From positions 258,634,077 through 258,698,076 of the forward strand of contig CP136061.1 in NCBI GenBank assembly GCA_032622095.1: DNA of 64,000 nt, given 5' to 3'. How positions within the stretch are numbered: the first letter of the stretch is position 1; every line of letters starts with the position of its first letter. The notes under the pieces are model-generated. The model did no database searches, was not told the DNA's origin, and saw nothing but the letters and a program-made list of their open reading frames with translations. This DNA is from Siphonodentalium dalli (taxonomy: Eukaryota > Mollusca > Scaphopoda > Gadilida > Siphonodentaliidae). The position numbers and the translations under genes were made by a program. Below are positions 35,801 through 42,840 of this stretch, piece by piece.

Positions 35801-38800
35801 CTATACACGTGCAGGTTCATCGCCCTAAATCATCTATTGGTTCCCGCCATGTGCATCACCATAGCAACACCGTAGTAACACATGTTACAGGTTACAATAA
35901 TTTAGATATAAATCATATTGAATAACACCAAACTAACCTAACGCAAAACTAAAAACTGAATAAAATTAAACCAAAATAACAGTACAAGCCTGAAAACAAA
36001 TTTGGAGAATAAGGAATAACTCAAATTAGGATGATTCGGATGTAAGGGAAATTGGTTAGGGACTCAGGGAAAGTTCAATTTGAGAATCTTTTAGACAGCA
36101 ATATAAATTTTTGAACCCTCAGAAAAATATCTATATTCTCGTCCAATGACAGTTCGCGGTTTCCGTGTCACAATGTTGCTATGCCTGGTCGTGTTATTAA
36201 CCCTTGCGAAGCACCTATTTCGTTCAATATAGAATCTGAGACAATAACAAAGAAACTGTTATGTTGTTTCTTCGGCACCACATATGCACAAATGGCAATC
36301 TCTCAAATGATTGCTGTAAGATCATGATTGAAATTACTGCATTCCAGTCTTAATCGACAATATTATTTATTATATGATCCTACCCTTATTCAATTCAATA
36401 AACCCATTCCATAAATTGTGTTATCAAACGTTCGTTTAATAATAGGAAATAGTGCCTGGTGACCTTTGACTTCCGGTTTGTCGTCTGTTTACAATACGTA
36501 CGCTACGTTTCAAATTTCTATGGCTTCCAATATCTTTCCAACAAACTATAATGAATGAAGAGTTTGAAAAGTGATGTCATTAAATATACGCCATTAAATA
36601 CGCCAAAGAGTCTGTATTTATCTGGAACTATTTATGTATGCGTGAAACGTCGTCGCATGCCTTACAGCAGCCGATATTAGTTTCGCGTCCCATTTGTTGA
36701 TTTATGTGTGTTTTGTCGAGGTTTTGGATCATGTAATAAATATAATCTTCAACTCGTCACCAGTTTTTAGCGGATTTTACAAAACTCGTCCAGTAAATTA
36801 ATTGGACTCGTTTTGTGAATTCCGCTTTAAACTGGGACGAGTTTAAGATCCTCTATATTTGGCTTGCTCTCGTTTATGCGAATTCCAGATATCGAGGAAG
36901 TTCTTTGAGACCACTATTCAAAAAAGTCTTTGAACACTGGGAGTGTTTCACAGTTCCTCGCTTCTGATTTTAACTTGTTCCAAAGATTGATTGCATGTGG
37001 AAGGAAGGATTTCTGAAAAGTAACTGAGTTGCAGAAGGGTAATCTAAGGTCATCTGATCTCGTATCATATCAACTAATACGCGATACTTTATTCGGAACA
37101 ACATTGTATATGTAAGGGGGAGTGAGTTTGTTCGTCATTTTAAAATATAGTACAAGTTTAGAATTTTCTCTCAGTTTTGATAATGTGACTCACCCAACTT
37201 CTTGGATAACTATTTCTCACACCCTCACATTTTAGCACAGGTAGCCCGTGTGGGTGAGTCTTCCCTGTCTCACCCAATACTTGTCCAGTTGTCTCACCCC
37301 ACCCACGTGACTGATTTATCTAATGAATTAAGAGCCGGTGTAACATGATATATCCCCCACCCTGGACATCTTCCCCCTCCATGTACAACTAAAAATATAA
37401 TTTCGCTCATTTGATATCGTTCGGTCCTGAAATGGTCAGAAATTGTTTTTTTTTAAAGATAATTGTTTTTTTATTTAAAAAGAAAAGTGGCAATTTTTGT
37501 TTTTCTTCTCACATTTGATCCTTTGTTCCTGAAATGGCCAGAAAATGTTATTTTTTTACTAAATATTTGTTTTTCTCAAATGTCCAGGCTTGGATATCCC
37601 TCCCACACCAAGCACCTACATGACAACAAAATCATCTTGTGGTTTTATCGCTTATTTTGCTTTATATAGTCATAACACGTTGAGAAATTAACTTCTTCTC
37701 GACGTTTCATTACTATATAAGCAAAATAAGCGATAAAAACATAAGATGATTTTTTTGTGATGTAGGTGCTGGGTTGGGGAAGATATCGAGACCTGACTTT
37801 TGAAAAAAATGAAATTAAATAAAAACAAATTTAAATCTCGAAAAGTCATTTTTCTGGCCATTTCAGGTTCAAACAATCAAATGTGTGAGATAAACAAAAT
37901 TTTGTCACTTGGACAAAAATATATTGTAATAAAAAAATATTATTATTATTTAAAACATGAAATTATGGCATTGAAATCCATGTAAAAAAGGACGACCGTG
38001 CAGTCACGGCCTGCACTACTCAGATATGGGAAGCCAAATTGACATTTAATAAATATTTGAGCTTAATCGCAATAAGGGAAGATCTAATTGCACTTAAGCG
38101 CAATAAGGAAATTAAATATCATATTGCGTAAGGAATCTCTTATTGCACTTAAGCGCAATAAGGAATTTCTTATTGTGCTTAAGCGGAATAAGGAATTTCC
38201 AAATTGCGCTTAAGCTCAATAAGGAATATTCTTATTGTGTTTAAGCGCAATAAGATCTAATTGCGCTTAAGTGCAATAAAAATATCCCTCAAAAAGATAC
38301 CTTATTGCGCTTAAAAGAGATTCCTTATTGCGCTTAAGCGCAATCAGATATTCCTTATTGCGCTTAAGCACAATAAGAGATTCCTTAATAAGAATTTCCT
38401 TATTGCGCTTAGGCGCAATTAGATCTTCCCTTATTGTGCTTAAGCGCAAATAGGGATTCCTTATTGCGCTTAAGCTCCATTATTTATTAAATGTCAATTT
38501 GACTTCCCATATTCAGACTAATATGTGTTGACTTATATGAACGTCAAGATTTAATTAACTATAAATATTTCTTATAACCAATTACGTACAATGAAGTTGG
38601 TTGCTTGTGGTAGTGGGATTGGGTATGTACCACATAATTATCATATTGTACTCATACATCTATCTTCCAGCCTTTCGATCGTGGCTCCCCGGTCCGATCT
38701 TCTTTCAGCTTACTGTCCAATTAATGGCAATTTCTGTGTGATATTTAGCCCCGTTGAAAACAGATTCATACCAAAAATATTGTTCATGAATTGGAGCAAT

Positions 38801-39671
38801 TTGATTGGCCGAGGGGTGTGAACCGGTTTATAACGATGTTTATTGAACGCGTTTTTTTTCTAGAATTCACTGTTGAGTGTATAATAAAACATTTTATTTT
38901 ACACTTCATTCTGATTTGATATGTATTTGATCAGTTACTCAGACTAATGCATACTTAATTGAAACTAACAAAGAGTCTTACAAAAAAAAAACTGTAAAGT
39001 GTCCTAATAATATTTTTTTATACGCGATGTCAGTGATCAGATCAGCGTATCGCGAAGAGACTGAACTACCCTGCTTTGCAGTTTGAACGAGACAATGTTA
39101 TTTGAGGGTATTCGGTTACATAATGTGTTAACCCTCTGAGTGCCAGGTCCGATTTTTGTATCAACCCATATACCCTGTGCCAATGCATTCTCTTATATAT
39201 GCGAGTCGACCATAGGTCGCCTCGCATTATAAGAGAATGCATTGGCTTAACATTTTTTTTTTTTTTTTTTTTTAAATTTGTTACCATTTTAATAATTTAT
39301 TCTTATATTCTTTAACATACTTATTTTGTAGTTTAGGGCAGATGAGATCGGCCCCTGGCACTCAAAGGGTTAAACGCACTCCACGCTTCGCATGCAAGCG
39401 GTTCCAGTTTATGTGCCGCTTCCCTGTTTCCACGTCTTTCTTTCCAGGTGAACTTTGGATAGATGGATACGATGTGAATAAGAATGACGTGATGCTCACA
39501 TGGGACGGCCAAGTTCTCCCTTTCGTCGACTCACATCCAAACGATGCTCATTCTTCAAGTTCAGACTGCATGGTGGTCGAGTACTATTCAGTGGATAGTA
39601 AATTCTACACTGCTGATAAACAGTGCGCCACGACATCCACACGCTCCTTCGAGTTTCTTTGTCAGAAATAA
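17552..39671 (+). CDS. secreted PAN/apple plus C-type lectin domain protein, three exons
   Basis: Spliced CDS: 17552-17801, 33600-33818 and 39448-39671; 230 residues. Both introns are phase 1 (G|gt...ag|TG and G|gt...ag|GT), and the frame is open throughout. Residues 1-16 are a hydrophobic signal peptide. Residues about 17-83 are a PAN/apple-like module with Cys 50, 54, 60 and 70. Residues about 92-228 are a C-type lectin fold with six Cys (92, 109, 126, 197, 216, 228), matching the three disulfides of a long-form domain, and a WIDG core motif at 160-163. At the position of the usual EPN/QPD calcium-sugar triplet it has HPN (186-188), and the WND motif is replaced by FYTAD, so classical Ca-dependent sugar binding is doubtful. 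It is a probable secreted recognition or matrix protein; the ligand is unknown. Intron 1 is 15.8 kb. Confidence 0.88.
17802..19105. other. start of intron 1, nothing recognised
   Basis: No additional exon compatible with phase 1 was seen. A small inverted GGTACG/CGTGTACC pair sits near 18481-18522. Confidence 0.4.
19106..19477. mobile_element. two-hairpin MITE, complete inner form
   Basis: Runs from TACCCTGTATCAATGCATTC to GAATGCATTGGCGCAGGGTA. Each end is itself a hairpin: 27-bp arms GCCAATGCATTCTCTTATAT... around the CGACC-ATA-GGTCG tip. The left (19120-19185) and right (19405-19470) hairpins are in inverse orientation. The core carries CACCCATACAGAGCCCCAGA and TGTGTGGGGTTCCCTGCAGG. The long outer TIR seen on other copies (GTGACCCGCC...) is absent here. 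Confidence 0.85.
19478..20254. other. intronic sequence with AT microsatellites
   Basis: Short (TA)n tracts occur at about 19641-19657 and 19833-19861. No exon is supported; the frame at 19931-20191 has a short internal 11-bp duplication (ACGATGCATTAA) and no domain resemblance. Confidence 0.4.
20255..20410 (+). mobile_element. possible tRNA-derived SINE fragment
   Basis: CCATGGTTAGAGTGTTTGAC resembles a tRNA A-box region, and GCTGAAATCC (20307-20316) could be a decayed B box. A unique-looking body follows. No AATC tail is seen, so the call is tentative. Confidence 0.35.
20690..21780. repeat. dispersed repeat, right copy of an inverted pair
   Basis: Inverse of segments of 13440-15910, in order: GGGAAAGTTATAATGCGTGC against the inverse of GCACGCATTGTAACTTTCCC (15883), CATTCAATTTGTGAAAAC, the GACGTGGCGAGAAGGGGTCG block, and ATAGTATTAGCGGAATGATA. 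The copy is more compact (1.09 kb) than the left one (2.5 kb). A 4.8-kb interval holding lectin exon 1 lies between them. Confidence 0.6.
22013..22432. mobile_element. MITE-like element with about 45-bp TIRs
   Basis: AAGGGTACGTTCATACGCTG and the following AAGTTTGCAC...GCTTTGCGTG (22013-22058) are inverted at 22388-22432 (CTGCAAAGCC, GTGCAAACTT, GGGTATGAACGTACCCT). There are about 320 bp between arms and no coding support. No target-site duplication is obvious. Confidence 0.6.
22433..23202. other. intronic, nothing certain
   Basis: A 93-codon minus-strand frame at 22561-22842 includes a hydrophobic run but has no splice context or recognised domain, so it is not called as a gene. Confidence 0.4.
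23203..23657. mobile_element. full-length hairpin MITE with long outer TIR, copy 1
   Basis: The outer ends TGACCCGCCGTATCAAATCC plus AGTCGTAAGTCGG and the inverse CCGACTTACGACTGAATTTG plus ATATGGCGGGTCA flank the two terminal hairpins (23248-23318 and 23540-23612). The core is the inverse of that at 19106-19477 (CATGTTTGTCTGGGGATCTG). Total length is 455 bp. It is non-coding. The outer TIR plus hairpin makes each end about 120 bp of potentially folding DNA. Confidence 0.88.
23770..24228. mobile_element. full-length hairpin MITE with long outer TIR, copy 2
   Basis: Same architecture as the copy only 113 bp upstream, but with the core in the opposite orientation (CACCCATACAGAGCCCCAGA at 23950). 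The ends are TGACCAGCCACATCAAATCC and GAATTAGATATGGCGGGTCA. The outer ends carry more substitutions than the hairpins. Confidence 0.88.
24458..24660. repeat. imperfect TTATTGCACCAGGGTGTTGA repeats
   Basis: About five degenerate units of 35-50 bp built from CTTTATTGCACCAG and GTGTTGATGTGTTGCT. Spacing varies because of indels. Confidence 0.6.
24661..25633. other. intronic, nothing recognised
   Basis: GTGTTTCGGGTTCAATTG at 25098-25115 resembles a Pol III B box, but no A box or cloverleaf could be assembled. Confidence 0.35.
25634..25990 (+). pseudogene. protein-like but disrupted fragment inside intron 1
   Basis: A good acceptor (TTCTTTGTTGCAG) ends at 25633. In phase with exon 1 the following 18 codons read VDSYGTNTIYGCTSPNVE and then hit a stop; several more stops follow. 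Farther on, the same general frame gives WDHKFLDAVLFLFEIPDVV and YFDFSSGTHPTILHYCMTP between stops, which is more protein-like than random AT-rich sequence. It could be a decayed exon, a retroposed fragment, or a rarely used alternative terminal exon. The family is not recognised. Confidence 0.3.
25991..26724. other. intronic, nothing recognised
   Basis: No supported exon or repeat. Confidence 0.4.
26725..26800 (+). mobile_element. SINE 3' tail fragment
   Basis: CTAACGGCTGTAACGACATTAAACG followed by an AATC/AATAAATC run (26769-26797) matches the 3' end type of the SINEs at 1768-1936 and 61138-61432. No Pol III head is recognisable upstream, so this is a 5'-truncated or decayed copy. Confidence 0.55.
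26801..27747. other. intronic, nothing recognised
   Basis: No supported exon. Short TTGGCAA/TTGCCA words cluster at 27596-27665 without regular spacing. Confidence 0.4.
27748..28290. repeat. tandem duplication (245 bp) of an ATTACGCCAC...CACCGGTGTAAT element
   Basis: CGTACCGATAGAATCACGTA occurs at 27845 and again at 28090, and the following 200 bp is repeated with small changes. The first copy begins AATTACGCCACATGTGGTG and reaches GTCACCGGTGTAATAAT. A dispersed relative lies at 45272-45452 with the same two ends and the same CGTACCGATAGAGTCACG core. Confidence 0.7.
28291..28552. other. intronic, nothing recognised
   Basis: Flank between two tandem duplications; no exon seen. Confidence 0.35.
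28553..28915. repeat. 188-bp tandem duplication
   Basis: ATCGAAAACAAAT occurs at 28565 and 28753. The duplicated unit continues through ATAATTACG, CTGTCATTTTA, CACACACCAA and GACATAAATCGATTT in the same order in both copies, with clear divergence. Confidence 0.65.
29030..30440. repeat. cluster of GTCAACATTGGTCATTATCG repeats
   Basis: Copies of GTCAACATTGGTCATTATCG followed by CTCCACTAATTTATATCG are found near 29044, 29130, 30126 (partial) and 30325. Each is followed by a CATCGGTA..AACCCC..TCTCC block. They look like irregularly spaced fragments of one repeat. The 162-codon frame at 29707-30195 runs across this mixture and a C(9) tract and has no recognised domain. Confidence 0.5.
29296..29435. 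mobile_element. palindromic hairpin element, 140 bp
   Basis: GTTACAGGGCGAGTTGTTGCC...CATATGAGGC...GATTAATATCGGGC pairs with GCCCGATATTAATC...GCCTCATATG...GGCAACAGCGAGCCCTGTAAC around a short GAGGCGCTAGCC centre. One arm with substitutions recurs alone at 40905-40990, so it belongs to a dispersed family. Confidence 0.75.
30655..31370. repeat. 170-175-bp satellite whose unit is a mariner-like palindromic MITE
   Basis: Four units start at 30680, 30850, 31024 and 31199. Each carries a palindrome of about 124-129 bp bounded by TA: TACAGTAATG...CATTACTGTA. The stems are CAAAGTAATTGACCACTTAA, CAGCATAATTATGGGTAATT and TTCAGGATTTAAA. A 45-48-bp spacer (ACCAATATAAGGATTTGAGG...) separates them and is present at both outer edges. 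TA plus CAGT ends fit Tc1/mariner MITEs. One insertion appears to have been tandemly amplified together with its flank. Confidence 0.88.
31371..32821. other. intronic, mostly nothing recognised
   Basis: A diverged direct duplication is visible: TTGCGAAGCCAGCACAACAA / TTTCCCTCCA / AAAACAACTTCT at 31777-31840 and TTGCGAAGCCACAGCCATAAC / TTTCCCTCCA / AAAACAACTTCC at 31926-31982. Nothing else is supported. Confidence 0.45.
32822..32868. repeat. (AT)n microsatellite
   Basis: About 23 uninterrupted AT dinucleotides. Its length is likely to be polymorphic. Confidence 0.95.
32869..33599. other. 3' part of intron 1, nothing recognised
   Basis: Ends in the pyrimidine-rich acceptor CGACCTTCCCTTTTCAG used by exon 2. 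Confidence 0.45.
33600..33818 (+). CDS. lectin gene exon 2: first half of the C-type lectin domain
   Basis: The acceptor CCCTTTTCAG and the donor GGCACAG|gtgagg bound 219 nt, an exact multiple of 3 between two phase-1 introns, so the exon could be skipped without frameshift. It encodes residues 84-157: the SCSID start, GYCVKY, the ARAMCSAEGSHLITIES helix and strand typical of this fold, and the second helix LDDLEDLLVRLG. Confidence 0.85.
33819..33907. other. start of intron 2
   Basis: Short intronic sequence after the exon 2 donor, T-rich before the exon-2-like copy. Confidence 0.5.
33908..34005 (+). pseudogene. decayed copy of the 3' part of exon 2
   Basis: TGATCCCACCTGATCACATT, then ACAATGCTGGATGATCTGGAA and GGGTGTAGACTATAATT, aligns with exon 2 and its donor region at 33738-33837 (GGATCCCACCTGATCACAAT, ACAATGCTTGATGATCTGGA, AGGTGAGGATCATCATT). 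The copy has substitutions, an in-frame TGA and no usable donor. It is a local tandem duplication of an exon that has died. Confidence 0.75.
34006..34220. other. intron 2 spacer
   Basis: No exon or repeat recognised. Confidence 0.4.
34221..34566. mobile_element. hairpin MITE truncated at its right hairpin
   Basis: Starts with a decayed outer TIR (CAAATACAGTCGTAAGTTGG), then a full left hairpin (34264-34340) and core. It stops abruptly at GTTAGGCCAATGCATT, exactly where the right hairpin should begin. The break at the foot of a hairpin fits replication slippage or nuclease cleavage. Confidence 0.8.
34692..35136. mobile_element. full-length hairpin MITE with long outer TIR, copy 3
   Basis: TGACCCGCCATATCAAATCC at the left and TTTGGATATGGCGGGTCA at the right. 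Terminal hairpins lie at 34738-34812 and 35013-35090, with the core in the CACCCATACAGAGCCCCAGA orientation. It lies 125 bp from the truncated copy, mirroring the 23.2/23.8-kb pair. Confidence 0.88.
35137..36721. other. intron 2, nothing recognised
   Basis: Largest apparently unique stretch of intron 2; no exon, RNA gene or repeat was supported. Confidence 0.4.
36722..36862. mobile_element. MITE-like hairpin, relative of 5095-5262
   Basis: Arms of about 41 bp: AACTCGTCACCAGTTTTTAG...CAAAACTCGTCCA (36752-36793) against TGGACTCGTTTTGTG...CTGGGACGAGTT (36805-36845). The outer words ATCATGTAATAAA and GATCCTCTATAT match those around the hairpin at 5095-5262. Confidence 0.65.
36863..37494. other. 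intronic, CTCACCC-rich patch
   Basis: GACTCACCCAA, GAGTCTTCC and CTCACCCCACCC words occur at 37190-37310. No gene is supported. Confidence 0.35.
37495..37898. mobile_element. foldback element with 180-bp arms
   Basis: Arms at 37495-37672 and 37711-37898 are inverted copies. Inner blocks are TTATCGCTTATTTTGCTTAT against ATAAGCAAAATAAGCGATAA, then AAGCACCTACAT against ATGTAGGTGCTG; outer blocks are CCTGAAATGGCCAGAAAATG against CTGGCCATTTCAGGT and CTCACATTTGAT against ATCAAATGTGTGAG. The loop is about 40 bp. It is non-coding. Confidence 0.78.
38020..38517. mobile_element. foldback filled with TTGCGCTTAAGCGCAA palindromes
   Basis: The outer arms (TCAGATATGGGAAGCCAAAT...TTTAATAAATA at 38020-38066 and its inverse at 38471-38517) enclose about 400 bp. 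That interval is made almost entirely of the palindromic word CTTATTGCGCTTAAGCGCAATAAG, intact or broken, about 14 times, joined by GAATT/GATCT linkers. Every subunit can pair with every other. Confidence 0.85.
38518..39127. other. intron 2, nothing recognised
   Basis: No supported exon; an A/T-rich tract lies near 38980. Confidence 0.4.
39128..39373. mobile_element. TTAA-flanked piggyBac-like MITE containing one hairpin
   Basis: TTAA at 39128-39131 and 39370-39373 bounds the ends CCCTCTGAGTGCCAGGTCCG and the inverse CCTGGCACTCAAAGGG. Inside are CATATACCCTGTGCC, one hairpin (39178-39245) with an exact ATA loop, a T(20) tract, and TATTCTTTAACATACTTATT. It lies 74 bp upstream of lectin exon 3. 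A reversed, partly deleted copy is at 53237-53478. Confidence 0.82.
39448..39671 (+). CDS. lectin gene exon 3: second half of the C-type lectin domain
   Basis: The acceptor CACGTCTTTCTTTCCAG is followed by 2 + 222 nt ending TAA. It encodes GELWIDGYDV, the LTWDGQ strand, the loop with HPN in place of EPN/QPD, DCMVVEY, the DKQC loop and the terminal FEFLCQK. The domain ends right at the stop with no tail or membrane anchor. The proximity of a TTAA element to the acceptor is notable. Confidence 0.88.
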
Positions 39672-39885
39672 GAAACAACTGGATGCATGAACAGGAAAAT
39701 CGGCCCAGACAGTGGAAAACCACAGTGCTTTATGTTGGACGAAAACGGTCCAGTCTGTGTCAAGATACAGTGATTTATGTTGGATGTCCATTTCATTATT
39801 GTATGTTGCTAATTCGTGTTGCCAATGACCATGACTTCGTACCGATGCGGTTAGATCCACATGCCCCTGAGGAAAATACCGGATA

Positions 39886-39889
<4 letters not shown>
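39672..39889 (+). other. presumed 3'UTR of the lectin gene
   Basis: Follows the TAA. No canonical AATAAA lies close by; ATTAAA at about 40076 is the nearest variant signal. Confidence 0.35.

Positions 39890-39927
<38 letters not shown>
39890..39927. repeat. (TA)n microsatellite
   Basis: About 18 AT dinucleotides shortly downstream of the lectin stop codon. Confidence 0.95.
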
Positions 39928-39928
<1 letters not shown>

Positions 39929-40674
39929 TAGTTGTACCAAATTCTTATTATGTTTTATCTTTGTTGTATAATGGATATGCAATGTAAAAACTTACAACAG
40001 ATAGGTGCAATAAGATAGTACATAATGTAAGTAAGTCAGCACACGCAACGAATAATCAATAGTTCACATCCCATAATTAAAAAAAACACTTGCCAAATGT
40101 TTTACCAAATGAAGATATTGTATGCCATTGGCAAATTCGACAACAGCTGCAGCGCAAATACAATGCATCGACAAGGTTCACAAGTCCGATTGGGGAAACC
40201 GTATTCCTCAAAGATTCTCAAAGCCGTTCATCTCAGTCATAATATATTTAATTCTCTCTTATTGGCCATGAAATATCCTTCCTGTGGGTTTATAATTCAA
40301 TAATATCAAACGAACGGAAGTCGAAAACCAGCGAAACCTGCCGACAAAAAACGTTCGTATGCTTTAGTGTCCGACGGTTCGTAGTAATCTTGCACGGATA
40401 CAAATGTTATTGTTGTAATCACAAAATAATGCGAATTGCCGGTAAAGTATGTCAACTCCACTTCAATTGATTCCGTCAAGTTATATTATTAAACGAAATG
40501 ATGTTATGGCCTATAACAAACACTGGGGGATATTTTGGCTGAGTGACAAAGTTTAAGAAATATTGAGAATGCTAGGCAGACTTTGTCTTTGATATTGTAG
40601 GTTATATGCAAAACGATAGGGAGATTATTTGACAATAAGATAGATTGAGTGAGATAACTAATATCGCGAATGTT
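39928..40674. other. intergenic, nothing recognised
   Basis: No supported feature apart from the weak ATTAAA near 40076. Confidence 0.4.
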
Positions 40675-40890
40675 ATATGCGAGTCGACCATATGTCGCCT
40701 CGCATATATTAGAGAATGCATTGGTCTAACAATTTTTTATTATTTTTTTTAAATAAATGTTTCTTACAATTTTTAGGACATAAAATAAAAAAAACACATT
40801 CATTACCCTGCAGGGAGCCCCACACATATATAGAAGCATATAGAAGAGTGTCGTCTGCTCATGTTTGTCTGGGGCTCTGTATGGGTGTCT
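40675..40890. mobile_element. hairpin MITE, 5' hairpin plus partial core
   Basis: TTATATGCGAGTCGACCATATGTCGC through GAGAATGCATTGG (left stem shortened), then TTTTTAGGACATAAAATAAA, CTGCAGGGAGCCCCACACAT and CATGTTTGTCTGGGGCTCTG. It ends at GTATGGGTG, where the flank switches to another hairpin family. Confidence 0.75.
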
Positions 40891-40904
40891 ATATATATGT
40901 TGGT

Positions 40905-40992
40905 ATATCTGATATTATAAGTTACTGGACGCTTAGTGGTCGGATATGGTGTCATGTGAGGCGAAGTGAGATCAATATTAGGCGAGATTGGT
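40905..40992. mobile_element. half copy of the 29296-29435 hairpin element
   Basis: ATAAGTTACTGGACGCTTAG, then GATATGGTGTCATGTGAGGC and GAAGTGAGATCAATATTAGG, corresponds to the left arm at 29293-29357. The inverse arm is missing. Confidence 0.6.
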
Positions 40993-42039
40993 GTGGTTTG
41001 GAACCCTGACATCGAGACTGGTTTTAAGCTTGATCAGATGGCAATGTGTTTCATAGACCTAACCCAGTATATATATATTGTATATATCTGGAAATAGTTC
41101 TCTCACATCGTATATTAACGTGCACCTGTTATCTTAAGCAGTTGGTCTCGAGATGCATGTTGCATAGGTCAGTCAGTCAGTCCAGGTATCATTTTTATAA
41201 AGAAAATAGAGCTATACATATTTGCAGGCATAATTATCGTATACACTAATGAACAAGGCATGGATTGTGTAGACGCATTTATTAAAACAAATGATCACAT
41301 TTAATTCGATATGTAAAATAATGAAGTTGTGATTTCTCCTAACATGTTTGTAATGTCACCCCGTTGGGAAATATTGCCGAACTTAAATCATATGATGAAT
41401 ACGTGAATGTAACTAAGTCAGCTTTGTTTTACAGCTACTACAACTACAAAAACACATGTCCTTAAATAACTATATATGGACTATCAAGTAACCAGCAAAT
41501 AAAGTTTAAAATATTAATGTACATGACACTATGTGTATCGAGCAAGACGGGGTTAAATGTGGAGAATAAAACTTGGGGCATGATAGTGACAAGGAAAACA
41601 AGAGAGGAGATTGTACAGAACGCTGGGCCAAATAAAATATATTTGTGTAATATATGTGTTCTGTTGTCAAAACCCACGTCTGTCCGCAGTATCTGCGTAT
41701 TACCCCTGTTTTGTCGATATTGTCCCATTTACAAGCACATTAAACACTCAAACACGTTGATGTACTTGTGCTGCAATGCTGTTGCATAGATTTCAAAGAA
41801 TCAAAAGATGCGCATGTATTGTTAAAAATACTTATCGTCCGTGAGATGTCGCAGCCCGCATTATATTAATGGACAATTTGTAATGGTTCCATATTCCACG
41901 TTCCCAGCATAATCCTCTCCGTGCCGAATCCGAAGTAGCGATACTGGTATCCGATATGGTACCACACAGGGAATAGTTGTCACCCGGATTTTTTTTCTTC
42001 AGGGGACTATTAAAATAGCCGGTGTCCGTCCGTCCGTTC
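40993..42039. other. intergenic, nothing recognised
   Basis: No supported exon. The opposing short frames at 41462-41789 are shadows of each other. Confidence 0.4.
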
Positions 42040-42840
42040 GCGTGGGCGTCCGGAAATGGTTTCCGGATGATAACTTTAGTTTCGGTTATTAGATCAAAAG
42101 CAAATTTTATAGGTGAGTTTATCAGAACAAAATACAGGTCAAGTTCGAATATGGGTTTGCTCTGCCCATTTTTGTGAGAGTTATGACCCTTATTTTTACT
42201 TAGAATCTTGTAATTTTCTGCTTTCCGGATGATAACTTCAGTTTTTGTTATCATATGTGAACCGAATTTGGTATGTGAGTTTATCAGCCATATATACAGG
42301 TCAAGTTCGAATATGGGTTTGCTCTGCCCATTTTTGCGAAAGTTGTGGCCCTTTTTCGACTTGGAATCCTGTTAATTTCCTGTTTCCGGATGATAACTTC
42401 AGTTTGTGTTATCATACCTGAACCAATTTGGATTGTACGTTTATGAGCTCTAGATACAGGTCAAGTTCGAATATGGGTACAATCCGCCCATTTTTGCTAG
42501 AGTTATGGCCCTTTTTCAACTTAGAATCCTGTCAATTTCTGGTTTCCTGGATGATAACTTTAGTTTGTGTAATCATATCGGAATCAAATTTAGTATGATA
42601 GTTTTAATAGCCCAAAAATACAGGTCAGGTTCGAATATGGGTTTGCTCTGCCCATTTTTGTGAGAGTTATGGCTCTTTTACGAATTAGAATCCTGTCAAT
42701 TTCTGGTTTCCGGATGATAACTATAGTTTGTGTGATCATATCTGAATCAAATTTGGTATATGAGTTTATCAGCTAGAAATACAGGTCAAGTTCGAATATG
42801 GGAACGATCAACCCATTTTTGTCGGGTTGCTTCGGATTTA
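42040..42840. repeat. 161-bp tandem repeat, about five units
   Basis: TTTCCGGATGATAACTTTAG starts units at 42061, 42223, 42384, 42543 and 42708 (spacing 159-165). Each continues with a TTATCATATCTGAATCAAAT block, TACAGGTCAAGTTCGAATAT, GGGTTTGCTCTGCCCATTTTT and GAGTTATGGCCCTTTTT. I recognise this as the type of satellite-like repeat common in mollusc genomes. An isolated inverted fragment (AACTCCGGTAAAAATAGG, CCCATATTCGAACTG) is at about 54077-54122. Confidence 0.85.

Noticed and set aside
41832-42254. 140-codon minus-strand frame
   Set aside because: It lies partly in the 161-bp tandem repeat and shows no family resemblance.
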